This document shows positions 37,107-46,306 of a stretch of 64,000 nt of DNA, piece after piece. The first letter of the stretch is position 1. Each line of letters begins with the position of its first letter. Origin of the DNA: Paenibacillus riograndensis SBR5 (GTDB lineage Bacteria > Bacillota > Bacilli > Paenibacillales > Paenibacillaceae); the NCBI RefSeq assembly GCF_000981585.1, contig NZ_LN831776.1:4075187-4139186 (forward strand), written 5' to 3'. Under the pieces are notes generated by a model, which was not told where the DNA came from, made no database searches, and saw nothing but the letters and a program-made list of their open reading frames with translations. A program made the position numbers and the translations under genes.

Positions 37107-37490
37107 ATGGGTACATGGTCGAATGAAGAGCTGCGCAAGATTAGGGATGCTGATGACCTGCACATCTCACCTTTCCGTGAAGACGGCGTAACCTACGGCA
37201 CTCCGACTTGGATTTGGTCTGTTGTGGTTGAAAGTTCCATTTATGTGCGAGCCTATTACGGACAGAACTCCCGTTGGTACCAAGCAGCAGTTCGGCAGAA
37301 GGCAGGACGAATCACTGTCGCCGGCATGGCGTTTGAGGTTTCTTTTGAACCGATCGAAGGACAGATGAGCGACGTCATCGACAATGCGTACCGTACGAAA
37401 TATAAAGGCAGTCCCTATCTTGATGCGATGATCAGCACGAGAGCCCGTTCTGCGACCGTCAAGGTTTTACCTCGAATGACCAGAACTTGA
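37107..37490 (+). CDS. DUF2255-family protein
   Basis: 127 aa. It starts MGTWSNEELRKIRDADDLHI and has the family's PTWIWSVVVESSIYVRAYYG and NSRWYQAAVRQKAGRI. DUF2255 proteins are small beta-rich proteins with a possible nitroreductase-like or nucleotide-binding fold; the function is not known, but they recur next to reductases. ATG 37107 follows AAAGAGGAGGCAATTC. It is the first gene of the rightward cluster. Confidence 0.85.
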   Translation: MGTWSNEELRKIRDADDLHISPFREDGVTYGTPTWIWSVVVESSIYVRAYYGQNSRWYQAAVRQKAGRITVAGMAFEVSFEPIEGQMSDVIDNAYRTKYKGSPYLDAMISTRARSATVKVLPRMTRT

Positions 37491-37546
37491 TTGACACAAT
37501 TCAATTTCTCGTTTGATCCTTAATGAGGCAAAGGGAGGAACAAAAA

Positions 37547-38521
37547 ATGGATTATACGAAACTTGGGAATACTGGCTTGGATGTATCCCGGATTTGTCTG
37601 GGTTGCATGGGCTTTGGCGACCCAGACAAAGGTCATCATCGTTGGGTGCTCGATGAGAAAAGTGCTCGCCCGATCATTCAAAAAGCGTTGGATATCGGAA
37701 TCAATTTTTTCGATACCGCAAACGTTTATGCCGAAGGCACAAGCGAGGAAATTGTCGGAAATGTCCTGAAGGAGCTTGCTGACAGGGACGAAATCGTCAT
37801 TGCGACGAAGATCCATGGTCGCATGCATCAAGGACCCAACGGTGCCGGACTTTCCCGCAAAGCGATAATGAGCGAAATCGACAAGAGCCTGAAGAGGTTG
37901 AAAACCGACTACGTCGATTTGTACCAAATTCATCGTTGGGATTACAACACGCCCATCGAAGAGACGATAGAGGCGCTGCACGACGTGGTCAAGGCTGGCA
38001 AAGCGCGATATATCGGCGCATCGGCCATGTGGGCATGGCAGTTCCAGAAGGCGTTGCATGCAGCCGAGAAAAACGGGTGGACCCGATTCGTATCGATGCA
38101 GAATCATTTGAACCTTATTTACCGCGAAGAGGAACGGGAGATGCTGCCGCTTTGCAAAGAAGAAAAGATCGGCGTCATTCCTTACAGCCCGCTCGCAGGA
38201 GGTAGGTTGGCGCGGGAGGCATCCACGCCTCGTGCCGAAACCGATGAGATCGCCAAACAGAAATACGATGCCGCAGTAGACTTGGATCAAGCGGTGGTCG
38301 ACCGGGTTGTGAATCTTGCGGAGAAACATGGCGTCCGCCGCGTTCACATCGCACTTGCGTGGCTGCTGCATAAAGAACCAGTGACCGCCCCCATTGTTGG
38401 CGCAACGAAGATCACCCAACTCGAGGACGCGGAAGCTGCTCTTTCCCTTAAATTAACTCAGGAAGAAATTTCGTTTTTGGAAGAACCGTATGTTCCTCAC
38501 CGAGTCGTTGGGCATTTTTAA
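37547..38521 (+). CDS. Aldo/keto reductase
   Basis: 324 aa. Family features: MDYTKLGNTGLDVSRICLG start, NFFDTANVYAEGTSEEIVG (catalytic Asp and Tyr), IVIATKIHG (Lys), and DYVDLYQIHRWDYNTPIEET (His). The C-terminal TAPIVGATKITQLEDA is the NADPH-binding end. This is the YajO/YghZ-like branch that reduces aldehydes or ketones. It lies 56 bp after DUF2255 and uses GGAGGAACAAAAA. Confidence 0.92.
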   Translation: MDYTKLGNTGLDVSRICLGCMGFGDPDKGHHRWVLDEKSARPIIQKALDIGINFFDTANVYAEGTSEEIVGNVLKELADRDEIVIATKIHGRMHQGPNGAGLSRKAIMSEIDKSLKRLKTDYVDLYQIHRWDYNTPIEETIEALHDVVKAGKARYIGASAMWAWQFQKALHAAEKNGWTRFVSMQNHLNLIYREEEREMLPLCKEEKIGVIPYSPLAGGRLAREASTPRAETDEIAKQKYDAAVDLDQAVVDRVVNLAEKHGVRRVHIALAWLLHKEPVTAPIVGATKITQLEDAEAALSLKLTQEEISFLEEPYVPHRVVGHF

Positions 38522-38541
38522 GTCAAGAAAGGAGCACCAAT

Positions 38542-38726
38542 ATGCCTGTGATCACCATTGAAGCAGCTAAATTGACGATGGAACAAAAAGAAGTTTAGCA
38601 AATGAACTTACCGCGTCAGCTTCTAAAATCATGAATGTATCGGAACAAGCCTTTTATGTGTTCATTAAAGAAAATGAAGCAGAAAATATTGGCGTTGCAG
38701 GTCAGCTAATAGCTGACAGAGGATAA
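38542..38726 (+). pseudogene. Tautomerase (4-oxalocrotonate type), one-base frameshift
   Basis: It starts MPVITIEAAKLTMEQK with the N-terminal catalytic Pro, then meets TAG. Reading one base over gives ANELTASASKIMNVSEQAFY and VFIKENEAENIGVAGQLIAD to TAA. The total length of 185 bases is one short of a whole number of codons, so a single base was lost near the GAACAAAAAGAAG run. Intact members are about 62-75 aa trimers or hexamers. Confidence 0.8.
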
Positions 38727-38781
38727 CACACTTCACTGAGAAGTGAGGAGTCATACTTGCATACAACAAGGAGAGCACACA

Positions 38782-39330
38782 ATGAAAACACTTGTACTTG
38801 TTTTTCACCCTGATCTAATTGCTTCCCGTGTAAATCGACGCTTGACGGATGAAATGGAGAAGCAGGATGGCGTTACCGTTCATCGTGTCTATGAAGTTTA
38901 CCCCGATGAGAAAATCGATGTGTCGGCTGAGCATAGACTTTTGGAGCAACATGATCGCATCGTTTTACAATTCCCTTTCTATTGGTACAGTACACCTTCA
39001 TTGTTAAAAAAGTGGGAAGATGCAGTGCTCACCTACGGATGGGCATATGGAAGCAAGGGAAACAAGTTACACGGCAAAGAACTGCTAATAGCCGTTTCTA
39101 CCGGTGCAGCACAAGAAAACTATCGTCCAGATGGTAACTTTAAGTACACCGTTCCAGAATTGCTGCGACCATTTCAGGCAACCAGCAATTTGATTGGAAC
39201 CCGCTATTTGGAGCCGTTTATCGTGTACGGAGTTATGCAGCACCTGTCTGACGAGGAGCTAGAGCAAAGTGCCAAAGAATACGTGGCGTACGCATTGAAT
39301 CCTGAACTTGCACTGCTTGCCGCACGGTAA
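38782..39330 (+). CDS. Flavodoxin-fold NAD(P)H-dependent quinone reductase (KefF/MdaB-like)
   Basis: 182 aa. The flavodoxin-like beta-1/loop TLVLVFHPDLIASRVNRRL, the FMN-side RIVLQFPFYWYSTPSLLKKW and WAYGSKGNKLHGKEL match the KefF/YwrO group, which reduce quinones and electrophiles with two electrons. ATG 38782 follows AAGGAGAGCACACA. It sits inside the detoxification cluster. Confidence 0.88.
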   Translation: MKTLVLVFHPDLIASRVNRRLTDEMEKQDGVTVHRVYEVYPDEKIDVSAEHRLLEQHDRIVLQFPFYWYSTPSLLKKWEDAVLTYGWAYGSKGNKLHGKELLIAVSTGAAQENYRPDGNFKYTVPELLRPFQATSNLIGTRYLEPFIVYGVMQHLSDEELEQSAKEYVAYALNPELALLAAR

Positions 39331-39353
39331 GAAATCATTCTTTTTCGAAAGGG

Positions 39354-40319
39354 ATGAAAACAGTTCGATTACAAAATGAAACCATTCCTTCGATTGCTTT
39401 GGGCACGTGGTCGTGGGGTACTGGAGGAGGAGCAGGCGGGGATGCCGTTTTCGGGAACTACTTGACGGCATCCGACTTAAAGCCTGTATTCGACAAGGCG
39501 ATGGAGGCTGGATTCAATTTATGGGATACAGCGGCAGTATATGGCATTGGCGCCTCGGAAACGATTCTAGGCAACTTTACCAAAGGTCGTAAAGATGTGC
39601 TCATCTCCACGAAATTCACTCCACAAATCGCCGGGGACAGCGAGAACGCTGTCGAGGAACTTCTGGATGGAAGCTTAAAACGGCTTGGCGTGGACCATGC
39701 AGATATTTATTGGATACACAACCCGGCAGATGTGCAAAGATGGACGCCAAAATTGATTCCTTTGATGAAAAGCGGAAAAGTAAAATACGTAGGTGTCTCC
39801 AATCATAACCTGGAAGAAATTAAGTGGGCAGCTAGCATTTTCGCGGAAGAAGGCCTGAAAATCTCGGCTGTACAGAACCATTACAGCCTCCTGTATCGCT
39901 CATCTGAAGAAGCAGGAATTCTTGATTACTGCAAAGAAAACGGCATGATTTTCTTCTCTTACATGGTGTTGGAGCAAGGCGCTCTAACGGACAAGTACAA
40001 TGCGCAGCATCCTTTTCCCAGCGATACGAGAAGAGGTGAAGCATTCAATATAGACGTGTTCGTAAAACTGGAAGGATTAATTCAGGTAATGAGAGATATC
40101 GGCACGAAATACAATGCGACTACCGCACAAGTTGCAATAGCTTGGTCCATTGCCAAAGGAACCGTACCCATTATTGGCGTTACGAAGACGACCCACATAG
40201 AGGATGCTGTAAAAGCTTCCAAACTGAGTTTAACAGCGCAGGAGATAAGTGATCTGGAAGCAGTCGCCAAAGAGAACGGGGTCGAGATCAGGGGTTCGTG
40301 GGAAAAACCGATGCATTAA
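39354..40319 (+). CDS. Aldo/keto reductase
   Basis: 321 aa. Catalytic residues appear in NLWDTAAVYGIGASETILG (Asp, Tyr), VLISTKFTP (Lys) and YWIHNPADVQRW (His). It differs clearly from the first AKR of the cluster, so it is not a recent duplicate. The ribosome site is GAAAGGG close to the ATG. Its tail overlaps an upstream in-frame extension of the next gene, which is not used. Confidence 0.9.
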   Translation: MKTVRLQNETIPSIALGTWSWGTGGGAGGDAVFGNYLTASDLKPVFDKAMEAGFNLWDTAAVYGIGASETILGNFTKGRKDVLISTKFTPQIAGDSENAVEELLDGSLKRLGVDHADIYWIHNPADVQRWTPKLIPLMKSGKVKYVGVSNHNLEEIKWAASIFAEEGLKISAVQNHYSLLYRSSEEAGILDYCKENGMIFFSYMVLEQGALTDKYNAQHPFPSDTRRGEAFNIDVFVKLEGLIQVMRDIGTKYNATTAQVAIAWSIAKGTVPIIGVTKTTHIEDAVKASKLSLTAQEISDLEAVAKENGVEIRGSWEKPMH

Positions 40320-40366
40320 CGCAGTTCATGATCGTAGCAATAATAGTTAAGTTGGGGAGGTTTGTT

Positions 40367-41122
40367 ATGAATCGAATTGAAAAGAGCAAAGAAACGTATA
40401 AACGTCTATTTGGCGACGGAGTACCCACAGCCTATGCCACCGATCCTGACCTTCAGGAAATCCTGAGCCGCTTCATATTTGGGGAAGTTTTCGATCAAGG
40501 CAAGCTGGACGATAAACAGCGCGAGTTAATCACCCTGGTAGTGCTTGCTGCTAACCAAACCTTGCCTCAGCTCAAAGCACATGCCAACGCCGCGCTGAAC
40601 GTTGGACTTACGCCAGTGGAAATTAAAGAAGCTATTTACCAGTGCGCGCCATACCTTGGATTCCCCAAAACGCTAAACGCGGCAAACAAGGTCAATGAGG
40701 TTTTTAAAGCAAGAAATATCGAATTACCGCTGGAAAGCCAGACGCAAGTTACGGATGATACTCGTCTTGAAAAGGGACTTGCTGTTCAGACTGAGATTTT
40801 TGGCGATAACGTCGCCAAAATGCACGGCAGTGCTCCAGATAACCAAAAACACATTCAGGACTATCTTTCTGCTTTCTGTTTTGGTGACTTCTATACCCGC
40901 AACGGCCTTGATTTACAAACACGGGAATTGCTGACACTGTGCATCATAAGTGCGCTCGGTGGCGCGGAAGGGCAAGTAAAGGCCCATGTGCAGGGCAACA
41001 AAAATGTGGGCAACGATAAGGAAACCTTGATTGCTGCCATTACTCACTGTTTGCCCTATATGGGCTTTCCTAGAACGCTGAACGCCATAGCTAACATCAA
41101 TGAAGTGATTCCGGAATCATAA
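40367..41122 (+). CDS. Carboxymuconolactone decarboxylase-family protein, two CMD domains
   Basis: 251 aa with two tandem CMD domains: GKLDDKQRELITLVVLAA with CAPYLGFPKTLNA (first), and TRELLTLCIISALGGAEGQV with CLPYMGFPRTLNA (second). Neither has the CxxC pair, so AhpD-type peroxidase action is unlikely. ATG 40367 follows TTGGGGAGGTTTGTT. A decayed copy lies at 43.6-44.0 kb. Confidence 0.9.
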   Translation: MNRIEKSKETYKRLFGDGVPTAYATDPDLQEILSRFIFGEVFDQGKLDDKQRELITLVVLAANQTLPQLKAHANAALNVGLTPVEIKEAIYQCAPYLGFPKTLNAANKVNEVFKARNIELPLESQTQVTDDTRLEKGLAVQTEIFGDNVAKMHGSAPDNQKHIQDYLSAFCFGDFYTRNGLDLQTRELLTLCIISALGGAEGQVKAHVQGNKNVGNDKETLIAAITHCLPYMGFPRTLNAIANINEVIPES

Positions 41123-41210
41123 CCAAACCAGGAAACGGCAGATGTAAGTTTGCCGCTTCTGGTCGCCGCAAGACGCTTTCATTTATATTCATTGCAGGGG
41201 GATAAGAACT

Positions 41211-42260
41211 ATGATAGCTGCTAACGCACGCGCCGTATTCGGCCCGGAAGGGCCATTTAAATTGACCACGATAGAGCGCAGGGATCTTAAACCGCATGAT
41301 GTCCTTATTGAAATCAAGTACGCGGGCATTTGCCACTCGGACATTCATACGGCTCGCGGTGAATGGGGGCCAATCCAATATCCGCTCGTTCCGGGGCATG
41401 AGATCGCGGGCGTAGTCACCCAGGTTGGATCGGAAGTCACCAAATATGAAGTTGGGGGTCGAGTAGGAGTTGGCTGCATGGTTGATTCCTGCGGGGAATG
41501 CGAGAGCTGCCGAAAGGGAGAGGAGCAGTATTGCCTTAATGGGCATACGGGGACCTACGCCGCCATCGATAGGTATGGGCAATATACGCAGGGCGGTTAT
41601 TCCACTCACATCGTCGTAACGGAAGACTTCGTCGTCCGGATTCCTGACGGCATTGAGCTTGACGTTGCCGCACCGCTCTTGTGTGCCGGTATTACGACGT
41701 ACTCGCCGCTGCGCCATTGGGGAGCGGCGCCCGGCAAGAAGATAGCTGTTGTTGGACTTGGCGGGCTTGGACATATGGCCGTAAAGCTCGCTCATGCTAT
41801 GGGGGCAGAAGTAACGGTTTTATCTCAGACCTTGAAAAAGAAAGAGGACGGTTTAAAGCTTGGCGCGGACCATTATTATGCCACCAGTGATCCAGAAACT
41901 TTTAAGAAGCTGACGGGCAAGTTCGACCTCATTGTGAATACGGTAAGTGCGAAAATTGATCTGGATGCCTACCTTTCGCTGTTGGCAGTGAACGGTACAT
42001 TGGTCAACGTCGGTGCGCCGCCGGAGGCATTGCCTATACAAGTATTTTCTCTTATCGGCCATCGTCGGTCATTTGCCGGATCGGCCATCGGAGGCATTCG
42101 TGAAACGCAGGAAATGCTGGACTTCTGTGCCAAGCACCATATTACTCCCGAGATCGAGGTTATTTCCGCCAACCAAATTGATCAAGCGTGGGAACGCGTG
42201 CTGGCGTCGGATGTCCGCTATCGTTTTGTAATCGACATTAGCACGATGGAGAATGAATGA
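41211..42260 (+). CDS. Zinc-dependent alcohol dehydrogenase (YahK/CAD-like)
   Basis: 349 aa. Catalytic zinc ligands are in [16 protein letters not shown] and VPGHEIAG; the structural zinc Cys4 is [15 protein letters not shown]; the nucleotide motif is [18 protein letters not shown]. It reduces aldehydes with NADPH in this subfamily. The ribosome site is CAGGGGGATAAGAACT. It is the fifth reductase-type gene in the cluster. Confidence 0.93.
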   Translation: MIAANARAVFGPEGPFKLTTIERRDLKPHDVLIEIKYAGICHSDIHTARGEWGPIQYPLVPGHEIAGVVTQVGSEVTKYEVGGRVGVGCMVDSCGECESCRKGEEQYCLNGHTGTYAAIDRYGQYTQGGYSTHIVVTEDFVVRIPDGIELDVAAPLLCAGITTYSPLRHWGAAPGKKIAVVGLGGLGHMAVKLAHAMGAEVTVLSQTLKKKEDGLKLGADHYYATSDPETFKKLTGKFDLIVNTVSAKIDLDAYLSLLAVNGTLVNVGAPPEALPIQVFSLIGHRRSFAGSAIGGIRETQEMLDFCAKHHITPEIEVISANQIDQAWERVLASDVRYRFVIDISTMENE

Positions 42261-42280
42261 CGATTCCTCCGGGAAAACAG

Positions 42281-42311
42281 GAAGGCACGCCTAAACGGTG
42301 TGCCTCTTTCG
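42281..42311 (+). terminator. Terminator after the alcohol dehydrogenase gene
   Basis: AGGCACGCC-TAAA-CGGTGTGCCT forms a stem with one G-T pair, followed by CTTTC. The short T-run suggests partial termination before the exporter gene. Confidence 0.6.
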
Positions 42312-42356
42312 TTGGAGCCGGCCGCTAGTTAGTTTTCTAAAACAAGGAGTTATGAG

Positions 42357-43559
42357 ATGAAGGCAAAAACCAACAATCATTCTCTTCTATTTGCCCTGAT
42401 GTTATCCGCTTTTTCTGCATTGGGGCCGTTCACTGTAGATATGTACCTTTCATCGCTTCCACAATTGATGAGTTATTTTGGCACGAATACATCCATGATC
42501 CAGGCAAGCTTAACGGCCAGCTTATTAGGGCTCGGGTTAGGGCAGCTTGTCACCGGCCCCATAAGCGACGTTCATGGCAGACGAAAACCATTGTTGATTT
42601 CCATGATTCTGTATTTGCTGACCTCCCTGGCTTGTGCTTTTTCGCCGAATATTGGACTTTTTATCGCTTTGCGCTTCATCCAGGGCTTTGTCGCTTCCGC
42701 GGGGCTTGTCATTTCCCGTGCGATTGTTCGTGATCGGTATAACGGCATAGAAATGACCAAATTCATGTCCCTTTTGACAATGATCAGCAATATCGCTCCG
42801 TTGATTTCCCCAACTGCCGGCAGTACGGTGACAACATTCACATCCTGGATCGGCGTGTTTATCTTTTTGGGATTTCTGGGACTTTTCCTGACGGGTGTGA
42901 CGGTATGGGGAATTAAAGAAAGCTTGCCTGCAGAAAGGCGTATCTCAAGCAACTTTAGGGAGGTGTTAAGAAATTATGACTCCTTGCTTCGGGATCGTAG
43001 TTTTATGGGCTATGCGCTTGTGAATGGCATTTTATTCTCCGGTGTGTTTGCCTATGTCGCCGGCACTCCGTTTATTTATCAAAATATGTACGGCATCTCG
43101 CCTCAACTGTTTTCCATTTTGTTTGCCTTGAACGGACTCGGGATCATATTAGGCTCGCAGTTCGTCAAACGGTTGGCTGGACGGATGGATGAGCGCCGTA
43201 TTTTTCAGATCGGATTGCAGTTAGCGTTTATCACTACTGCTGCCATCCTGATGATTGTTTTAGCTCACGGGCCATTCTTTGCTTTGTTTATTTCCGTCTT
43301 TTTATTCGCAGCCTCTATCGGTATTATTGGTCCAGTATCTTTTACGCTGGCTATGGAATCCCAAGGGCATATCGCCGGAAGCGCTGCAGCTATATTGGGC
43401 ACGTTGCAATTTGCCTTGGGAGCTGTAACTTCCCCACTAGTAGGACTCGGTGGGGATAATTCCGCAATACCTTTCGGAATTACAATTTTTATGACTAGTA
43501 TATTGGCTGTTATCGCGTTCGTGTTCCTGGTTAAAAAGCCGACATTAGCTTCGCTTTAG
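42357..43559 (+). CDS. MFS drug-resistance transporter, Bcr/CflA type
   Basis: 400 aa with about 12 transmembrane helices. Hallmarks of the Bcr/CflA branch: FTVDMYLSSLPQLMSYFGT near the N-terminus and GPISDVHGRRKPLLISM in the first cytoplasmic loop. Members export bicyclomycin, chloramphenicol or sulfonamide-like compounds. In this cluster it may export substrates or products of the reductases. The ribosome site is AAGGAGTTATGAG. Confidence 0.9.
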   Translation: MKAKTNNHSLLFALMLSAFSALGPFTVDMYLSSLPQLMSYFGTNTSMIQASLTASLLGLGLGQLVTGPISDVHGRRKPLLISMILYLLTSLACAFSPNIGLFIALRFIQGFVASAGLVISRAIVRDRYNGIEMTKFMSLLTMISNIAPLISPTAGSTVTTFTSWIGVFIFLGFLGLFLTGVTVWGIKESLPAERRISSNFREVLRNYDSLLRDRSFMGYALVNGILFSGVFAYVAGTPFIYQNMYGISPQLFSILFALNGLGIILGSQFVKRLAGRMDERRIFQIGLQLAFITTAAILMIVLAHGPFFALFISVFLFAASIGIIGPVSFTLAMESQGHIAGSAAAILGTLQFALGAVTSPLVGLGGDNSAIPFGITIFMTSILAVIAFVFLVKKPTLASL

Positions 43560-43571
43560 TGGAGGATAAAG

Positions 43572-44009
43572 ATGAAAAAATTATGCGCCATACCTGGGGT
43601 TCCCGAAAACTCTGAATGCGATCGCCGAAGCTAATGAGGTTTTAAAACGAGGGACATTGCATTGCCATTGAGAGCCAACAAGGCTCCGGCCAATCAACTC
43701 CATATCCAGGACTATCTTTCGTCCTTTTACTTTGGAGACTTCTATACGTGCGGCGGTCTCGAGTTGAAAACCCGGGAGCTGCTCACGCTCTGCATTATTA
43801 GCGCGCTGGGTGGTGCGGAAGGCCAAGTCAAGGCGCATGTTCTCGGGAATTACAATGTCGGCAACGATAAAGAAACACTGATCGCCGCCATCACACACTG
43901 CCTGCCCTACATGGGCTTTCCTCGTACGCTGAATGCGCTGTCCGTCAGGAGAAAGCAGGGTCAAATGCTGGGAACTAACAAGGCAAGCACGCAGGGGGGA
44001 CCAGGTTGA
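43572..44009 (+). pseudogene. Decayed second CMD-domain gene
   Basis: A short start (MKKLCAIPGVPE) is out of register with the homologous tail of the first CMD domain (APYLGFPKTLNAIAEANEV in another frame). Then a frame from 43662 reads ANQLHIQDYLSSFYFGDFYT and matches the second CMD domain of the gene at 40367. Most of the first domain is lost. It is a related but not identical duplicate. Confidence 0.8.
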
Positions 44010-44378
44010 AAATAAATCCTCAAACGTTAAGACTTCGGATTAACGACAAGCAAATCGTGGTCAGTCTGTGCGATTATCCGATAAGCAAGGACTTTCTTTC
44101 CCTGCTTCCGTTGACTGCTTCGTTCGAAGACTACGTCGGGAAGGAAAAAATCAGCTATCTACCACGAAAGCTGAATATCGATGCGGCACCCTCTGATTGC
44201 GGTCCTGTTGTCGGTGACGTGGCCTACTAAGCGCCGTGGGGGAACCTTGGCCCTCTTTTACAAAGGTACGGCTGCTGGGGGGAATGGACTTTTTATATTG
44301 GGCGAGATTGAATCTGGTAAGGAACATTTGGCCATGATGCAAGGAGACTTTACCATCGTGATGGAGAAGCAGGAATGA
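44006..44378 (+). pseudogene. Cyclophilin-like protein, stop codon and frameshift
   Basis: It reads SLCDYPISKDFLSLLPLTAS, then FEDYVGKEKISYLPRKLNID and GDVAY before TAA, where relatives have a second Tyr. Beyond it an extra G shifts the frame, after which LALFYKGTAAGGNGLFILGE continues to the end. Cyclophilin-like (PF18050-type) proteins are small cytoplasmic proteins common beside AKR and CMD genes. Both lesions make this inactive. Confidence 0.75.
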
Positions 44379-44405
44379 ACCAACCTTACATTAGGAGGCA
44401 ACACC

Positions 44406-45269
44406 ATGTTCAACGAGACGTTCGTATTATCTAACGGTGTGGAAATTCCGAAATTGGGCCTTGGCACCTGGCTGCTTGACGATTAACAGGCCGCACAGGC
44501 CGTGCGAGATGCGGTATCGATCGGCTATCGCCATATTGATACGGCTCAGGCTTATGGAAATGAGGCAGGTGTCGGCGAAGCCATCCGAATCTGTGGTATC
44601 GCCAGGGAAGAGCTTTTCATCACGACAAAGGTCGCGGCAGAATTGAAGAAGTTCGACGCCGTTACGCAGTCCATTGATGAGTCTTTAGCAAAACTGGGGC
44701 TGGAGTATATCGATCTGCTGATCATCCACAGCCCGCAGCCTTGGAAGGAGTTCCGTGGGGAGAACCGTTACTTCGAGGAAAACAAAGAAGTATGGAAAGC
44801 CATGGAGGCCGCTTATAAGGCAGGAAAAGTAAAAGCAATCGGTCTTTCCAACTTTCTTGAGGATGACGTGGAGGATATTCTTTCAAGCTGTGAGGTCAAG
44901 CCGATGGTCAATCAGATCCTGGCCCATGTGAGCAACACGCCGATGCCACTCATTGAATTCTGCCGGAAGCATGACATCCTAGTGGAGGCCTATTCACCGA
45001 TTGTACACGGTGCCATCCTTGATCATGCAGAGGTGAAGGCAATCGCGGATCAGTATGGCGTATCGGTTGCTCAGCTCTGCTTGCGATAGGGGATCCAGCT
45101 GGGGCTTGTCGTACTTTCGAAGACGGCAAATCCCGATCACATGAGAACGAATGCAACGCTTGATTTTATGATCAGCGATGCCGACATGGAGACGCTATTA
45201 AATACAGCGCACATACAGGACTATGGTGAGCACAGCTTCTTCCCGGTGTTTGGCGGGAAATTGACGTAA
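44406..45269 (+). pseudogene. Aldo/keto reductase with two in-frame stop codons
   Basis: The 287 sense and stop codons keep one frame from ATG 44406 to TAA 45267-45269 but meet TAA at 44484-44486 and TAG at 45087-45089. Between them: YRHIDTAQAYGNEAGVGEAI (Asp, Tyr), FITTKVAAE (Lys), YIDLLIIHSPQPWKEF (His). It belongs to the YtbE/YvgN-like branch. Each stop looks like a point mutation. The part from 44502 to 45089 lacks the first beta strands and the NADPH-binding end. Confidence 0.82.
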
Positions 45270-45287
45270 ATAGGAGGAGAACCCAAA

Positions 45288-45695
45288 GTGGCAAAACATG
45301 ATGAAGTTAAAAACGGCATCATTTTCCCAGTGGGGGAGAAGAATGAAGCCTTTGCGCAGTATTTTGTGGGACAAAGTTATTTGAGTACGCTGGTTGCCGA
45401 TCCAAACGTTAATGTTGGGGTCGGGAACGTGACCTTTGAACCGGGCTGCCGGAACAACTGGCATATCCATCGAAACGGGTTTCAGCTTCTAATGGTAACG
45501 GGCGGCGAAGGCTGGTACCAAGAAGAAGGTAAGCCTGCTCAGTTCTTAAAGGCCGGCGATGTTGTTGTTACGCAAGATGGGGTAAAGCACTGGCACGGTG
45601 CCTCAAAAGACAGCTGGTTTGAGCATATTGCTATTACGGCGGGAAGGCCAGAATGGCTGGAGCCTGTGTCCGACGATGAATATAACAAACTTTGA
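45288..45695 (+). CDS. Cupin-domain protein
   Basis: 135 aa. The two cupin motifs are CRNNWHIHRNGFQLLMVTGG (HxH) and FLKAGDVVVTQDGVKHWHGA (His), giving the three-His/Glu metal site. Relatives are fused to or encoded next to CMD proteins and AKRs; they may act as metal-dependent isomerases or oxygenases. The ribosome site is TAGGAGGAGAACCCAA. It is the last gene of the cluster and is intact despite its broken neighbours. Confidence 0.88.
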   Translation: MAKHDEVKNGIIFPVGEKNEAFAQYFVGQSYLSTLVADPNVNVGVGNVTFEPGCRNNWHIHRNGFQLLMVTGGEGWYQEEGKPAQFLKAGDVVVTQDGVKHWHGASKDSWFEHIAITAGRPEWLEPVSDDEYNKL

Positions 45696-45707
45696 GTGAT
45701 AAAAGCG

Positions 45708-45755
45708 CAAGCCAATAGTAACGGCAGCCATCAGGCTGCCATTACTATTGGCTTG
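45708..45755. terminator. 22-bp hairpin after the cupin gene
   Basis: CAAGCCAATAGTAACGGCAGCC pairs with its inverted copy over 22 positions with one mismatch and a 4-base loop ATCA. There is no T-run on the plus strand, so it may act mainly as a 3' stabiliser or weak terminator for the cluster. Confidence 0.65.
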
Positions 45756-45835
45756 GATTGATTTGATGATAAAGATCCATAGGATGGCTTTGCATACTCC
45801 AATCATTATTTTTGCATATTTATTGAGTGGGGACG

Positions 45836-45918
45836 AGAACTAATTCAAGCAAGTTCATGTCGCAGTGTTAATTCAAGTAAGTTCTTGTCGCGTATTCAAG
45901 TATGTTTATGTCGCTACA
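45836..45918 (-). repeat. Transposon-end array with three spaced sites
   Basis: Three same-strand copies: TTCAAGCAAGTTCATGTCGC (45844-45863), TTCAAGTAAGTTCTTGTCGC (45872-45891) and TTCAAGTATGTTTATGTCGC (45894-45913), followed by TACA. Read on the minus strand the DNA begins TGTAGCGACATAAACATACT, i.e. a 5'-TGT terminus with the terminal site and two inner sites 22 and 28 bp away. That is the form of Tn7-family ends. It belongs to a different element from modules A-C. Confidence 0.6.
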
Positions 45919-46044
45919 CAGCGGCCGGCTTAAGAGGAGTCAAACCATAAACAAATAATTTCAATCTATGGAAAGTCGCACTGGACCTGGAAAACCCAGT
46001 GAGCTTTTTGTTTTGTTAAGGAACTCATGAGAAATAGGTATAAA

Positions 46045-46087
46045 ATGTAGGTAAATTCTTGTCATTTATGTAGGAACATTTTTGTCA
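46045..46087 (-). repeat. Pair of transposon-end-like sites
   Basis: ATGTAGGTAAATTCTTGTCA (46045-46064) and ATGTAGGAACATTTTTGTCA (46068-46087), 23 bp apart start to start. They point away from module B, which begins 3 bp to the right. The spacing equals that of the array at 33635. Confidence 0.5.
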
Positions 46088-46089
46088 AC

Positions 46090-46249
46090 TGTCGGTGGAC
46101 AAGAACATAGTCCCATAAGAGCCCGCGCCCAGCGCGGGTTTTCTGTTTTATGGGACCAAGTTCTTGTCCTTTTCTCAGGACAAGAACTTGGTCCCATTGC
46201 CGATAATGGACAAGAACATGTTACTATTGCCGATTTGATGAACATCTAA
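46090..46249 (+). repeat. Transposon-end module B
   Basis: TGTCGGTGGACAAGAACATA starts at 46090; the hairpin CCCGCGC-CCA-GCGCGGG with TTTTCTG follows; then ATGGGACCAAGTTCTTGTCC (46150-46169), an 8-base loop, its perfect inverted copy (46178-46197), TTGCCGATAAT, and the site GGACAAGAACATGTTACTAT with its tail to TCTAA (46249). Compared with module A, a T-to-C change in one arm is matched by the complementary change in the other. Confidence 0.62.
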
Positions 46250-46306
46250 GAACTTGTTTAACTAAAACTATTCCAGTTGTATTAATTTTTTTAAATCCCA
46301 CAAAGT

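Noticed and set aside
37520..38419. 299-codon minus-strand frame across the first aldo/keto reductase gene
   Set aside because: Entirely antisense to a gene with all AKR catalytic motifs; a composition artefact.
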